This document shows positions 8,468 to 19,078 of a stretch of DNA of 64,000 nucleotides, one piece after another. The position numbers were made by a program, and so were the translations under genes. The stretch is from Aurantiochytrium sp. KH105 (taxonomy: Eukaryota; Sar; Bigyra; Thraustochytrida; Thraustochytriidae): NCBI GenBank assembly GCA_003116975.1, contig BGKB01000018.1, positions 780,716 to 844,715 of the forward strand. Reading direction: 5' to 3'. Under the pieces are notes generated by a model. It searched no databases. It was not told the origin of the DNA and worked only from the letters and a program-made list of their open reading frames with translations. The number at the start of each line of letters is the position of its first letter. Within the stretch, counting starts at the first letter, position 1.

Positions 8468-10648
8468 ATGCCCAAGCAGTCGGCTGGGCAACCAAGGATG
8501 AGCGACGTGCCGTCAGCGGCGCTCGCGGCGCTGCATGGGGACTCGGTGTCTCCGCTCCGCACGCAGGCGCCCCTCTCTGGAACGCCTCTGTCACCAACCG
8601 CGACCATCGCGGCGACCGGACCCGAGGACCCTGAACCGGCGCAGCAAAACGTGCTTGGCAGCGACCCACGTGTCGAGACAGTCGGCGCGGGAAACGCCGA
8701 CAAATTAGCTTCTTCACGCAACCTACAGAGCGCGCCCTCTTGGCTCGGCCGCAAGCGGCCTGCACAGACGAAACCCCTGCAACAGGCCCTTCAGGACCCT
8801 GAACAAGATCGCCAACAGGAACACGCTGCAGCGGAGACTTCTTCGGCTGACCACGCCCCTCAAATATCTGCCAAAGATGGCGACAACGACAACACCAGTG
8901 CGCAGGCTACTCACCAGAATTCGTGGATGACAAGCGGAGAACTCTTGTACCGAGCAAACTTTCAAGGCAGCCCCTTTGCGGATGAGTGGCGCAAGACCTT
9001 TGCCGACGCCAGCTTTCAGGATTTTTTAAGCGACGGTCTTGCTGCTGTAGATGCCACACGCCGCCACGATACCGCCGAACAAGACCTTGTCACTGTCCAA
9101 GATAGTATTAAACGTCTTCATGAGCAGCGTGTGCGCAAATTTGCCACGCGACGCCGCGGCACAGAGTCCACCATCGACGCTGCGCTCGAGCGTCTAGAGA
9201 TCGACCACCAAGACGCTTCTGCGCTAGATCAAGATACCCTCGCCCACTTCGATCGCACGCTTCTTTCGCTCTGCGCGCTCTATGCTGCCAATATTGAAAA
9301 GGAATGCGCGCTTCTGTCCTCTGACGCCGCAACTGCAGACCGCGAACACCGCAAGCTCCGCGCGGAACGGGAACATGCCTTCGCGCTCGAAGAGTTTGGT
9401 CTTCACCTTGCTCACGAGACGGAGGGGCGCATCAATCTCCGCCGTCTCACGCCAGATAATCCTCAATACTCGCGATGCAAGCGCGCCACCGCGGAGAATG
9501 TGAAACCCGACTTTTTCGGTAAGGACGCAAACTATTCTGGCATCAAGGTGCTCGATGTCTTCAAAATCGAAAATCGGCCTCTTCTTCGCGACTTTCAACG
9601 CCGCGCAGCCGCCTTAAAGCCTGGTTCTGTCAAGGGCCTCTTTTGCGCTGTCCCTGAGGAATCGCTTTTCCGCATCATCGTCGAGGGAATGGGAAGGAAA
9701 ACGCAGGATGCAGAAGACACCGACGAAGCCGCGGCCCGGCAAGACTCTTCGGCACCTTCCTCAGCGGCAGCGGCGGCCACCTTTCTTCGAACGCACCTTG
9801 TCGCACTCGAACCTGAGGCCGGGAGTTCTCCCGGCTACGCAGAGGCGCGCTTTCTCGAATCGAACCCCGTCGCCTTTCCCAAACAATTTTCGAGATTTTC
9901 GACGCTTGAAGAGTTCCGCGAGGCTGTCAAAGCCCCCGTCATGGGGACCAACACTGATTCTCGTGACCAGCACAATGGCCAGGCATCGGCAGTATCATCA
10001 TCATCCCCGTCGACATCTCAGACGGCGCCGCGCTACCTCGCCCTCTGTCGAGTCATCATAGGATCCTCATTTGTGACCAGTGCCGAGTACCCAGGGTTCC
10101 CCAATGTCGATAGCGCCACCTCGTCCAAATTTGACTCCATCTTTAGCTCCTCTCTCGATGAGTATCTCGTGCTGCATGGTCATCACGTTCTGCCCGAATT
10201 TCTCATTCGCTATGAGTATAAGCCACGCTTCAACCCCACTTCTTCGCAGCTTCAAGCGCGAGTGCTTGCACCGCTTGAGCCAGACTTTGCATCGCCAGAA
10301 GCTCCTGATGCTTTACGAGAAGTCATGCAAGATTTCCGCACCGTTGCTGCTCGTACGCAGCCAAGTTTGGTGCCTCATGCAGTTGCTCTGCCATCATCCC
10401 GAGGCCCGATAACGGACGAAACAACATCAGCTGCACAGCGCGCCAAGGCCTCTCGTTTCATGCGCGCTGCAGAAATACAAGCAGGCCGCGACACGCTGCG
10501 ACTCAACGCTGCGCGACAGCGTGACGAAATTTGGGCCGCTCTCACCCAGGTCCTTCACGAATCCGACGACACGGACGACAGCGACACTGAAACAAATGTA
10601 GACGGTCTCGGTGTAGCAAGTCCGCAGCGAGCAGGGCGACGCTCGTGA
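8468..10648 (+). CDS. PARP-like domain protein, probably catalytically altered
   Basis: 726 residues; ATG at 8468 follows a short AT-rich leader 160 bases after the previous gene. The N-terminal ~150 residues are disordered, followed by a helical region (about 150-330). Residues about 350-590 resemble the ADP-ribosyltransferase fold of poly(ADP-ribose) polymerases: a V.KIEN-like strand (VFKIENRPLLRDFQRR), then GLFCAVPEESLFRIIVEGM where PARPs have LxHGT....I...G, then RYLALCRVIIGSSF matching the conserved cRVhhG strand, then DEYLVL...VLPEFLIRYEY matching the strand carrying the catalytic Glu. The expected His is Cys393; Glu565 is retained; the middle Tyr could not be placed. This could be an inactive or divergent transferase. 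The fold assignment is inferred from motif order only. Acidic C-terminal tail. Confidence 0.65.
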   Translation: MPKQSAGQPRMSDVPSAALAALHGDSVSPLRTQAPLSGTPLSPTATIAATGPEDPEPAQQNVLGSDPRVETVGAGNADKLASSRNLQSAPSWLGRKRPAQTKPLQQALQDPEQDRQQEHAAAETSSADHAPQISAKDGDNDNTSAQATHQNSWMTSGELLYRANFQGSPFADEWRKTFADASFQDFLSDGLAAVDATRRHDTAEQDLVTVQDSIKRLHEQRVRKFATRRRGTESTIDAALERLEIDHQDASALDQDTLAHFDRTLLSLCALYAANIEKECALLSSDAATADREHRKLRAEREHAFALEEFGLHLAHETEGRINLRRLTPDNPQYSRCKRATAENVKPDFFGKDANYSGIKVLDVFKIENRPLLRDFQRRAAALKPGSVKGLFCAVPEESLFRIIVEGMGRKTQDAEDTDEAAARQDSSAPSSAAAAATFLRTHLVALEPEAGSSPGYAEARFLESNPVAFPKQFSRFSTLEEFREAVKAPVMGTNTDSRDQHNGQASAVSSSSPSTSQTAPRYLALCRVIIGSSFVTSAEYPGFPNVDSATSSKFDSIFSSSLDEYLVLHGHHVLPEFLIRYEYKPRFNPTSSQLQARVLAPLEPDFASPEAPDALREVMQDFRTVAARTQPSLVPHAVALPSSRGPITDETTSAAQRAKASRFMRAAEIQAGRDTLRLNAARQRDEIWAALTQVLHESDDTDDSDTETNVDGLGVASPQRAGRRS

Positions 10649-11034
10649 TAAATGTATGAACAAAGAAGTCCGGAAGGCTTGGTAATCTGGTCAAGTGAAG
10701 ACTCGTAAATCTAGTCATAGCAAGACTCGTTGATTCGAGCTTGGAACCTAAATCTTAAGATTGTCTCTGTCAAATGATTCTATGTATATACATTCAAACC
10801 ATCTCATCAAAAAAGTGCATTTCAGGAGTCTCGCGGTTTGCAAAAAAGAGAGAGCGTAACGCCGCTCGACATTTGCATGGTCTGTTGGCTTCAAGGCGAT
10901 TTTCCCTTTGTCCTCGGCACCTTATTTTTGCTCTATGCTCTTCGTTTGCTCGTTTTGCCTTTTGCTGCTTATTGTTCTCGTCTTGATTCTTCTTGCGTCC
11001 CCCACGCGAAAAGGTTTTCGCGAGGTGCGACACA
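10649..11034. other. Convergent intergenic region
   Basis: 386 bases between two converging genes, AT-richer than the surroundings. It presumably holds both 3' untranslated regions. No gene or distinct element is seen. Confidence 0.6.
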
Positions 11035-11757
11035 TCAAGACGTCGCGCAAAGAGCCTGGAATTTCGTTCGCATACTTCGCACAAAACTGGAAAAGTCATT
11101 CGTGGCATTGACACGACGAATGAGGTCTGATATGCTCCCAACAGCAGGTTCGACCTGCTCCACGTGATAACAGTCATCTTTGTCAACAAAAATAACAAAG
11201 AAGAATTCGCGGTCGGGATCGCGCGGGTCGATCTGCGTGAATGAGAGCCGCAATCGGGTGTTGTCATCACGTTGAAACTCGAGCCCCAACTTCTTGTACA
11301 AGGTGGCGCCTCGCGTCAATTGCGCGACACGGTGCTGCTGCGTCTCACGTTCTGCTTCAATATCAGCCTCCTTGGCCCCGAGCGTACCGAGCAATTCTGT
11401 ACGCCGATTGTTCGCATTTTGCATGGCGTTTTCAACGTCGGCGTAGTTCGTACGGAGACCGTCCAGCTCGTCGTGCAGCGCAGCCACCTTTTTCTGCTGC
11501 GCCGCAAGACGCTGCTCGTTCGCCCACCCCATGGAGGCCAGTTCCTCGCGTTCCTTCGCAAGCGCCTCGATGCGCGCGCGCAAGTCTTCGAGCTTCGACT
11601 CCGCGTCGCCGGCGTGAGCGGCCGTCTCCTCGGCCATCTCGGAGCAGAACCCACGCACCTGGGCCTCGCGGGCTTCGAGCTTGGCGCGAAGTCCGCCGAC
11701 CGCGTCTGCCAGCATCGACCTCGGGCCCGCGCCCCCCGCGGCGCCGTCGCCCGCCAT
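11035..11757 (-). CDS. SPC25: Kinetochore protein Spc25
   Basis: 240 residues from the ATG at 11757 (GCGATGGC context); an upstream in-frame ATG would add 85 residues of Cys- and Arg-rich low-quality sequence. The first ~130 residues form a coiled coil (repeated E/R/K/L heptads, KLEDLRARIEALAKEREEL). The C-terminal ~100 residues match the Spc25 globular domain in pattern: YKKLGLEFQRDD, LRLSFTQIDPRDPDREFFF, VIFVDKDDCYHVEQVEP, then DLIRRVNATNDFSSFVRSMR. Spc25 pairs with Spc24 to form the inner end of the Ndc80 complex, which links kinetochores to microtubules in the nucleus during mitosis. Length fits the family (about 220-240). Divergent from the kelch gene, with about 590 bases between start codons. 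Confidence 0.88.
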   Translation of the reverse strand: MAGDGAAGGAGPRSMLADAVGGLRAKLEAREAQVRGFCSEMAEETAAHAGDAESKLEDLRARIEALAKEREELASMGWANEQRLAAQQKKVAALHDELDGLRTNYADVENAMQNANNRRTELLGTLGAKEADIEAERETQQHRVAQLTRGATLYKKLGLEFQRDDNTRLRLSFTQIDPRDPDREFFFVIFVDKDDCYHVEQVEPAVGSISDLIRRVNATNDFSSFVRSMRTKFQALCATS

Positions 11758-12344
11758 CGCAAGCTCCGTTCGCTCGCTCGCACGCGCGCACGCACGCAGA
11801 GTCGCAGCAATCGGCGAGAGCCTTTCTCGTTTTGGTGCTCCCAAAGAAAGGCTCGCCGCGTCTAACCGCCGCCACCTCGCTCGGCCCGGACGAACGGGAC
11901 CCTCGTCCCGTATTTCCGGGTCCCGGCAATGGGACAAGCGAGCCTTGTCCGTCCGAGACAAGGAGGAGAAGAGGCCCAAGAAGCAGCAACAACAAGAACA
12001 ACAACAACACACGAGGCGCGCGCGTGAGTGCAGACGCGTGACAGGACGTTTATCGTTGGCCCAAAGTCTGGCACTCTGGTTGCAGTGGCGGTCGAAAGCG
12101 AAGCGTGCGTCTCGCGCGAGAGGAGGCTAACTGGAAAGAAGAAGAAGAAGAAGAAGAAGAAGGCGCTTGGCTCTCTTCACCTTTTCTTGCTCGCCCGGCA
12201 GTTCACTCGCGCCCTCAGGCGCGCGAACACGCAGAAAGCGCTGGAAGCTGACGTTACGTGTCAGCTTCCTTGGTCTTCGCTGCCTGCCTGCTTTCTGTTC
12301 TTTGTGCACGTGGTCAGGCCCCGAACGTGCGATTCTTTGGCCAC
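11758..12344. other. Divergent promoter region between SPC25 and the kelch gene
   Basis: 587 bases between two outward-facing start codons. It contains a GAA repeat at about 12136-12162 and GC-rich segments. The region 12258-12344 is open in frame with the kelch gene but lacks an ATG. Confidence 0.55.
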
Positions 12345-15092
12345 ATGGCTTGGATCCAACCTGCTTTTCAGGACAACGAAGACACCAAGACATCTCTCTC
12401 GAATCCACCTCCCTTGGCTCGCGCACACCATACATTGACCTGGCTGCCAGGCTCGCTCAATGATCTCGAGTCCAAAGATTCCCATAGAAAGTGCGCTGTT
12501 CTTATTGGTGGTGCCAACCGAGAGACCCTCCTTGCCGACACTCATGTGCTCTTGCATCAGGATGGGCAATGGAAGTGGGAGGAGCTGCGCGTTACACCAA
12601 GCGGCTCGCGCAATGCTCTGACGCCACGAGCACGCCACTCTGCAGTGGCTATTCAGGGCAAACTTTTCGTTTTCGGAGGCATTGGTGGCGGAGAAGCCGT
12701 CTTCTCGCTCGATGTCGAAGCAAAGCGATGGCTGCGCCTGAAAACGACCGGTCGCGGCCCTTGTGCGCGCTTTGCGCACGCAGCAACATCAGTTCAAAAC
12801 ATTATGTACATTATTGGAGGCCACACTGGCACGTGGTTTGTCAATGACGTTTTCTGTCTCGACACGCTCACGAGGCGCTGGTCGCAAATTCACATTCAAT
12901 CATCGGTGCACCTCCCGCCATCTCTTAATTGGACAGCCTGCACTGTGATGGGCAGCAAAATTCTGGTCTTTGGGGGCGCTCTCGGCACGCCTCTCGAGGA
13001 TGCCTACGTGTTGCGACAACCCGACAGAGCATCGGCCGAATCAAATAAACGCTCTTTGGAGAACATGAGCCTCTCCGGCCAATCGAGCCGATCCTCTTTT
13101 GCGCTAGCCATGGAAGCAGCATCACAGCGCAATCTTCATAGAGGTCTCAAGGATGACCGAGCATGCCGATGGGTTCGCCTCCCACTTGCCTGCAAACAAA
13201 CGGAAAGGCCTTGCATAGGATGTGATCACTCGGTTTTTAGCCGAGAAACACCCACAGGCCAGCAGATTGTCTATTTTGCAGGCACAACGCCACGCGTTGC
13301 CCACAATGAAGCCGCCGCACCGGGAGCACGTTTGCGCGACGCCGATCATCCCGTCGAAAAGGCAATGTCAGTTATGTGGACCATTGATCTGCCAATCGAT
13401 GCAAATGATGAACAGACGTTGCTTTGGGAGATGCATTACCTGGCCGGAGAACAACCACCTGCTCGCGTGGGTACCCGCTGCGTGCTCATCTCAGAACATA
13501 TTTCCTCCGAGCCAGCTCTTCTCTTTTTTGGCGGTACCCGGACAAAATTGCCGTTCGATATTTCATCCAGAGTCCCGCGCTCGTCCTTGTCTTCGTCATC
13601 GCGCCAAGATCTCCTTACCAATCTCACGCACATTTGTGATCTAGCTGCTTTTGTACCATGCAAGCAGCTTCATGCTGCATCAAAGCCTCCAACCGCACGA
13701 AGCGGCCATTCGTTAACTTGGGTCGGGCCCGACCCGAACAACCCGCACTTGGAATGCGCACTTCTCCTGGGTGGGGATTCCTGCGCATCAGGGAATAATA
13801 CCGTGTACTGGGACGCTCATTTGCTTGCTTTCAATCACAAGACGCAATCGTGGACCTGGCAATTTCCCCTCATTGACTTTTCACGAGGAAAAATCCCGCA
13901 AGCAAAGCACCCCACACCACGCCACACCCCGTCGCTCATCATGCAGCAGCAAGAACATATCGCATCAACGCGAGCAAGGAGCGCGAGAGACGATGAATTT
14001 GGTACATCGAGAGAGATTCCACCACCATTTACTGCGCACTCTGCGACTCTTTTTGCAACACCATTTCCAAAACTGTTTGTCTTTGGCGGTGGTGATCTTT
14101 TGACGACAAGTAGTGAACTATGGATCTTGCACATGAATGCCCAATATTGGTCATGGGAGAAGGGCACGCCGTGCCTTGAAAAGAAACCTCGAGCATTGGA
14201 CGATTCATTGGCAACCTTGGACTGGCCTGGGGCCAGGGCAGGGCATGCAGCATGCCGACATCATGGGAGCCTTTATGTGATTGGCGGCGCATGCCCCAAT
14301 GCAGACAAATCGCGCTCGAACAGTGGGTTCATGGGACAAAGCGACAACCAGCTATTGCTGAATGATATTTGGACGCTCGATGTCGATGCGCGCCTCGCAA
14401 CTGCAACATCGGGCGATCGGCACCTGTTTCAGCAACTCCAATGGACGAGAATTCCTCATGCAGCAAAAGACGGTGTCTTTTTTCGGCCTCGCTTTGGCCA
14501 CTCGTGTACATCTGTGCCCCTCATTGACAGCCTCGTCGTCTTTGGAGGTTGTGTCAAAGCTCATCATTCTAACTCTCCCATGTTGCTCGTTAACGACCTC
14601 GTTGCCTTTCACACCGGACAACAAAAATGGGTTCGCTTAGGTGCCAACGAGCCGGCGGGCAGGCCTCCGTCGCCGCGCTATCAGCACTCCTGCACACTTA
14701 CGTTTGACGCGAATGCGGCCAGTGCCTCTAGAGTCCGACTCTGTATCATGGGAGGCTTTGGATACACTCCACAATCCTCTTTCGATAACGCACCTGCAGT
14801 TGAGGAAGCCCGCATGCGTGTTCCTGGCCCACTCAAGGACGTTTTCATCTTTGACGTTCGACTGCGCACATGGAGCGAGGCCAAGATTGCCGGTGAGGCC
14901 CTTCCGCCTCTTTGGCGTCATGCTGTCTTTTCACGTGCGTCGCAGCCCAGCGAACTGATTATCTTTGGTGGTACTCGACGCAAGAGGGATCATAATGAGA
15001 ATGAGTTTCCACCGACATTTGAGGACTGCAACGAGATTTGGCGCCTCGACTCCACCTGGGAGTCTCCAACTCAAGCGTTGCTTTCGATGTGA
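12345..15092 (+). CDS. Large kelch-repeat (beta-propeller) protein
   Basis: 915 residues from the first in-frame ATG at 12345. The frame is open back to about 12252; that upstream part lacks an ATG but reads as a hydrophobic, signal-peptide-like stretch. At least eight to ten kelch units are visible by their hydrophobic-GG signatures: LFVFGGIGG, MYIIGGHTG, ILVFGGALG, LLFFGGTRT, ALLLGGDSC, LFVFGGGDL, LYVIGGACP, LVVFGGCVK, LCIMGGFGY and LIIFGGTRR, usually followed by a W.....L...G...P R..H spacing. This number suggests two propellers in tandem. No BTB, F-box or RING partner domain is seen. Kelch propellers are protein-binding scaffolds; the partner here is unknown. Confidence 0.85.
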   Translation: MAWIQPAFQDNEDTKTSLSNPPPLARAHHTLTWLPGSLNDLESKDSHRKCAVLIGGANRETLLADTHVLLHQDGQWKWEELRVTPSGSRNALTPRARHSAVAIQGKLFVFGGIGGGEAVFSLDVEAKRWLRLKTTGRGPCARFAHAATSVQNIMYIIGGHTGTWFVNDVFCLDTLTRRWSQIHIQSSVHLPPSLNWTACTVMGSKILVFGGALGTPLEDAYVLRQPDRASAESNKRSLENMSLSGQSSRSSFALAMEAASQRNLHRGLKDDRACRWVRLPLACKQTERPCIGCDHSVFSRETPTGQQIVYFAGTTPRVAHNEAAAPGARLRDADHPVEKAMSVMWTIDLPIDANDEQTLLWEMHYLAGEQPPARVGTRCVLISEHISSEPALLFFGGTRTKLPFDISSRVPRSSLSSSSRQDLLTNLTHICDLAAFVPCKQLHAASKPPTARSGHSLTWVGPDPNNPHLECALLLGGDSCASGNNTVYWDAHLLAFNHKTQSWTWQFPLIDFSRGKIPQAKHPTPRHTPSLIMQQQEHIASTRARSARDDEFGTSREIPPPFTAHSATLFATPFPKLFVFGGGDLLTTSSELWILHMNAQYWSWEKGTPCLEKKPRALDDSLATLDWPGARAGHAACRHHGSLYVIGGACPNADKSRSNSGFMGQSDNQLLLNDIWTLDVDARLATATSGDRHLFQQLQWTRIPHAAKDGVFFRPRFGHSCTSVPLIDSLVVFGGCVKAHHSNSPMLLVNDLVAFHTGQQKWVRLGANEPAGRPPSPRYQHSCTLTFDANAASASRVRLCIMGGFGYTPQSSFDNAPAVEEARMRVPGPLKDVFIFDVRLRTWSEAKIAGEALPPLWRHAVFSRASQPSELIIFGGTRRKRDHNENEFPPTFEDCNEIWRLDSTWESPTQALLSM

Positions 15093-15762
15093 AATCTTCA
15101 CAATAACAAAGCTGTAACTGGGACGGAGACATGGTCCCCATGTCTCTCTTTTCGAACTCTGGCTCCTTGGGTTCCAGGCCCATTCCATTCCATTCAAATT
15201 CCAAGTTTTCCAGGTTCTACTGGCTTGCCTTGCTCGGCAAGAAGTACACACTTTTTTTCTTTTCCCTTTTTTGGCCAGTGGCCGTGGCTCTCTCCTCTTA
15301 TCTCCTTAAATGAAATTGCGTTGCGCAAGTGTACCCACAGTGAGCGAGTGCGGCTTGCGGGTCCGCGCCGCAGGTCCGCGCCGGACCCCGCGCCGAGAGC
15401 GCCGGGAGCGCCGGCCGCGCACGGAGGGATGTGGCGGTGATGCGTTTTCGCGCGAGACGGGAACGTCGCAACGGCGGCAGGCCGAGAATCTCAAAGATCG
15501 ATCGAGGGCGAGCATGAGAGCAGCATAATCGTGATTGATTGATTGCTTGCAGTTAATTGGGCAGAGGACATCAAATTCGCGCGCGCGTGCGCGAACCGGG
15601 CTCGATCTTGCTTGTCGTCGTTGTGGCGTCCTGGCGCGAGCACCAGCAAGGCAATACGCGGTGTCAGTATCGAGCTAAATTCGCTCGCTCGCTTGCTCGC
15701 TCGCTCGCCCGCGCGACCGGCCGCCCGACCGACCGATCAACTAACCGAGCGGCTGGCTGACC
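15093..15762. other. Intergenic region upstream of the ODAD3-like gene
   Basis: 670 bases. The left part is AT-richer (3' untranslated region). The right part is GC-rich with CGCT/CGCC-type repeats at about 15680-15735 just before the start codon. No gene is seen. Confidence 0.55.
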
Positions 15763-17661
15763 ATGTCGAGGCTCATGGGCCCTACATGCAATGACAGTGT
15801 AACGGAGGCGGAGCTCTGCGAGCTCCGCGACAAGTTCGCTGCCATGGAGGCTGATCGAAGAGTGTACTACGAAAACTCCATGAAGACGATGAAGGAGAAC
15901 AAGCGAATCATTGCAAGCCTCCGCGAGGCAAACAAACAACGACGCTGCGATTTGAAGGAAATGCGAAAGATTGGCGCACAGACGAAGCGCGCTCGGGAGA
16001 TCCCTCACGCCGAGGAGCATGCCGATCGGCTCGAACAACACGTGACGACGATTCGAAAGAACCTTGATTCCATCACGGCCAATGTAGAGGCGCGTCGTGC
16101 GGAGTTGAAAACGCTGCGCGACGAGGCAGCCGAAATCGAAGCCAACACGACAGCACCCTGCGCGTCGGCGGCGACGCCCGAGCAGGCAAAACACATTCGA
16201 TCACTCGAGAATCGTCTGGATAGATCGATTATCAAGTTCAATGAAGCAAATAGTATTCGCACCACGTACGAGCAAATTGTGGCTCGTTTGAAGGAGGAGC
16301 GCGACAACTTTGATGCTCATTTTGCAGCCATGGAAAAAACCATCAAGGTCAAAGAGAAGGATCTTGTCGACCTCGAGACGCTCGGCGGTGATGCGCAGCA
16401 AGCGCGCGAGGTGGCCGAGCGCGAATTGAAGCGCGCAAGCGAACGCCTTGACACGGACCGCAAGCAGCGCGAACGCGAGCTCCGCATCAAGAGACAAACA
16501 GCAGAAGCCGCGGCTGACATGGTCGCAGGTGTGCTGCCGGGCCGACACAGCGTTTTGCAGCAGCGCGAAGGAAATGTTGATCGCAGCGAGAGCGCTGGAG
16601 TCGAGACTCGCATGCTTCAGGCCAATGTCATTGCCTCCATGCAATCGCGATCGGCATCGACTCAGCGAGAGCGTGCCTCCGAGGCTCTCGAGCATCACGA
16701 GGAAGCCATTTTTCGTATCATGAAAATCACTGGCGTCAGCGATGTAAATGAAATTGTATCCAAGATTGTGAACCAAGACCAAGCGCGCGCAAACCTTGAG
16801 GCGTTGCGGATGGACAATGCAGACAAGATCGAGGAACACCAAGCGACGTTGCAAGCAATGCAAGGCGAGCTTGATCGAGCCCGTTTTACGGGGACCAAGC
16901 GTGTCGTCAATGCGTCGCGCAAACGTCTCGACGTGCTCGAGGACCAGCTCGAGGAGGCGAGAACGCAAATGGATTCGTGGCGAGAAAAAATGCAAGCAGG
17001 AGCTACAGTCCTTGCGGATGTTCAAGCGGGTATTGGCCACTTGCTCAATAAGATCGCGCCAATGCAAACGACGGAACGCTTCACATTCACTTTGAACGAG
17101 GGCACCGTGATGCTTGCTGTCGAGCACTGCGACCGCGTTCTCACTACGGTGCTCTCCCAGCTCGCGGCAGACAGTAATACGAGTGACGCGCTTTCTCTGC
17201 AGCGCTCGAACTCCGAGTCGCTCGTTGCCATGGACTCTATGCATGCTGCGCGTCCATATAACCAGCGCGTTCGCGTTGACGAGAGCCGTGGAGGCCCTCT
17301 CGCCTGGCAAAAGTCGCTCTCTTCATTGTGCCTCACCACCTCGCGCAAGAGCGAGGGTGGATCCGACGCGGAGAGTGGAAGCGAATCCGACGGCGATGGC
17401 GGTGAAGATGACGTCAACAAGGTCGGCGCCAGGGTTTCTCGGCGGCGCAATCAAGGCGCGAAGACGAAGCAAGCGTCGAAAACGTCCAAGAGCTCAAAGA
17501 GCGTCAAGCGCGGGACACTTCCCGAGGAGGCAGGGGATCCGCTCTCGCGCTCGCACATCAAGCAGGCTTCGCGCATCATCGTCCGGCAAAAGTCCTCTCC
17601 GGCCCGGGCCTCGCAGCCCCGCAAGGCGGCCACATCGTCGTCGCGCCTTCCTGCACGGTAG
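15763..17661 (+). CDS. ODAD3: Outer dynein arm docking protein, CCDC151/ODAD3 family
   Basis: 632 residues, ATG at 15763 (ACCATGT context). Predominantly coiled coil. Residues about 17-60 have the ODA docking signature (ELRDKFAAMEADRRVYYEN, then repeated K.N..I..L). Residues about 149-183 carry the segment most typical of the family: ENRLDRSIIKFNEANSIRTT followed directly by YEQIVARLKEERDNFDAHFA. Family members dock outer dynein arms to axonemal doublets or help assemble them in cilia and flagella (Chlamydomonas ODA10 type). The last ~110 residues are Ser/Lys/Asp-rich and not conserved in appearance. Its presence implies a motile flagellated stage, as in thraustochytrid zoospores. The closely related CCDC63/CCDC114 subfamily is the main alternative. 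Confidence 0.8.
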   Translation: MSRLMGPTCNDSVTEAELCELRDKFAAMEADRRVYYENSMKTMKENKRIIASLREANKQRRCDLKEMRKIGAQTKRAREIPHAEEHADRLEQHVTTIRKNLDSITANVEARRAELKTLRDEAAEIEANTTAPCASAATPEQAKHIRSLENRLDRSIIKFNEANSIRTTYEQIVARLKEERDNFDAHFAAMEKTIKVKEKDLVDLETLGGDAQQAREVAERELKRASERLDTDRKQRERELRIKRQTAEAAADMVAGVLPGRHSVLQQREGNVDRSESAGVETRMLQANVIASMQSRSASTQRERASEALEHHEEAIFRIMKITGVSDVNEIVSKIVNQDQARANLEALRMDNADKIEEHQATLQAMQGELDRARFTGTKRVVNASRKRLDVLEDQLEEARTQMDSWREKMQAGATVLADVQAGIGHLLNKIAPMQTTERFTFTLNEGTVMLAVEHCDRVLTTVLSQLAADSNTSDALSLQRSNSESLVAMDSMHAARPYNQRVRVDESRGGPLAWQKSLSSLCLTTSRKSEGGSDAESGSESDGDGGEDDVNKVGARVSRRRNQGAKTKQASKTSKSSKSVKRGTLPEEAGDPLSRSHIKQASRIIVRQKSSPARASQPRKAATSSSRLPAR

Positions 17662-17909
17662 GCCTGACGCGCTTGCTCCAAGGATCGAAAGCGCCACGTA
17701 AATTAGAGTTTTCCAGCGCGAGCTTTCCGTGGCCCCCGCGACCTCCAGGCCTGCGAGGAGCGCGTGCGTCTGGCCGCGAGTCTTGCACGACGGACGGCCT
17801 TCTCCTCCGCTACGTGTGGGAGGCCGTCGCCGTGCACACCCTTTCGGCCTACCTTTTATCCTAGGCAGTACGTAGGCGGCACGGCAGCGGCGGCGGCCCA
17901 GGCTGGCCC

Positions 17910-17936
17910 CATCCATCCATCCATCCATCCATACAT
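17910..17936. repeat. (CATC)n microsatellite
   Basis: About six CATC units, ending in CATA variants. Confidence 0.85.
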
Positions 17937-19078
17937 ACCATACATGCCTAATACTATACACCGACGCTCGCTGCCTCCGTGATCGTATAACCTTATCTTT
18001 TGTGTTGTGTGCGAATAGAACAGCCAGGTCTTGCGCAGCCAGTGTGAAGCATGGTCCTTGGTTGGTGGTTTCTTGTCTTTTTCAATCCGGCTGGGCTTGT
18101 GCTTTCGCGCGCTTGCTCCCACGCTTGCTCCTGATAATAAATGAAAAAGCTCATCGACGAGCAAAAGGTGTGTGCCCATTCACTCGCTCGCTCGCCCCCG
18201 AGATACTACTCGCGCACTCGCTCGCGCACGCGCTCGCTCGAAAGCTCGCTCGCACGCTGGGTGGCTCGAAAGCTCCCTGGCGCGGCGCGGCGCGGCGACC
18301 CTCTTGGTTGCTGTCGCCAGGCGCGGCTGGCCCCGAGCTCGAGCGCCCCTCGCGTCGCAGCGCGCGTCGGCCGAGCTCTTCAGCGGCAGCCAAAATGGAG
18401 CGAGCGAGCAAAAAGCACGAGCTTCTCAGAAAAGCTCGAGTCCATTGCCCTGCGCGGGACACACCGAGGCTCCGCCAGGCCGGGCCAGGCCAGGCCAGGC
18501 CGGCCTGCGCAGAGTTGCAGCTCGGCTAGCTCAGCTGTAGGCTACAGCGAGGGCTCGCCGGAGTCCGCAGAGAGAGAGAGAGCTGCGCGGCCTTTCGCGG
18601 GGCGCGCCTGCAGCGAGCGTTCTACCCCGCTTCACGCGCGCATGCGGCGCTTTTACATTCGTCCAGCCACGAGTGAGTGCGCGCGTGCACAACTTGAGCC
18701 ACGCACCCGAGACGACCACGAGCCGAGACGAACAGCCAGCCGGCCGGCCGGCCAGCCAGCAAGCAAGCAAGCAAGCAAACGCACGTGCCAGGCCTCGCGT
18801 CGCGCCTCCCACCTGGTCGCGGCGCGCTGGCTCGCCCCGCGCGGGCAGAGGTCGCTCGGAGGGCCGCGGCGTCGGCACGGAGCGCGCACGTGCCGCACGC
18901 GCGGCGCTGTCAGGCAGGCACAGTCAGTACCTTATCGCCGCACGCACAGCATCGGTCGGCGCAGGCTGCGCGTCTAGGGCGCGCGCACGCTCGCTCGCGG
19001 GCACGCGCAGACGCGCAGACGCGCGGCGAGGGCGAGCGCGGCGAGGGGCGGAGCGCGAGGCCGGCCGGCCGGCGCGGA

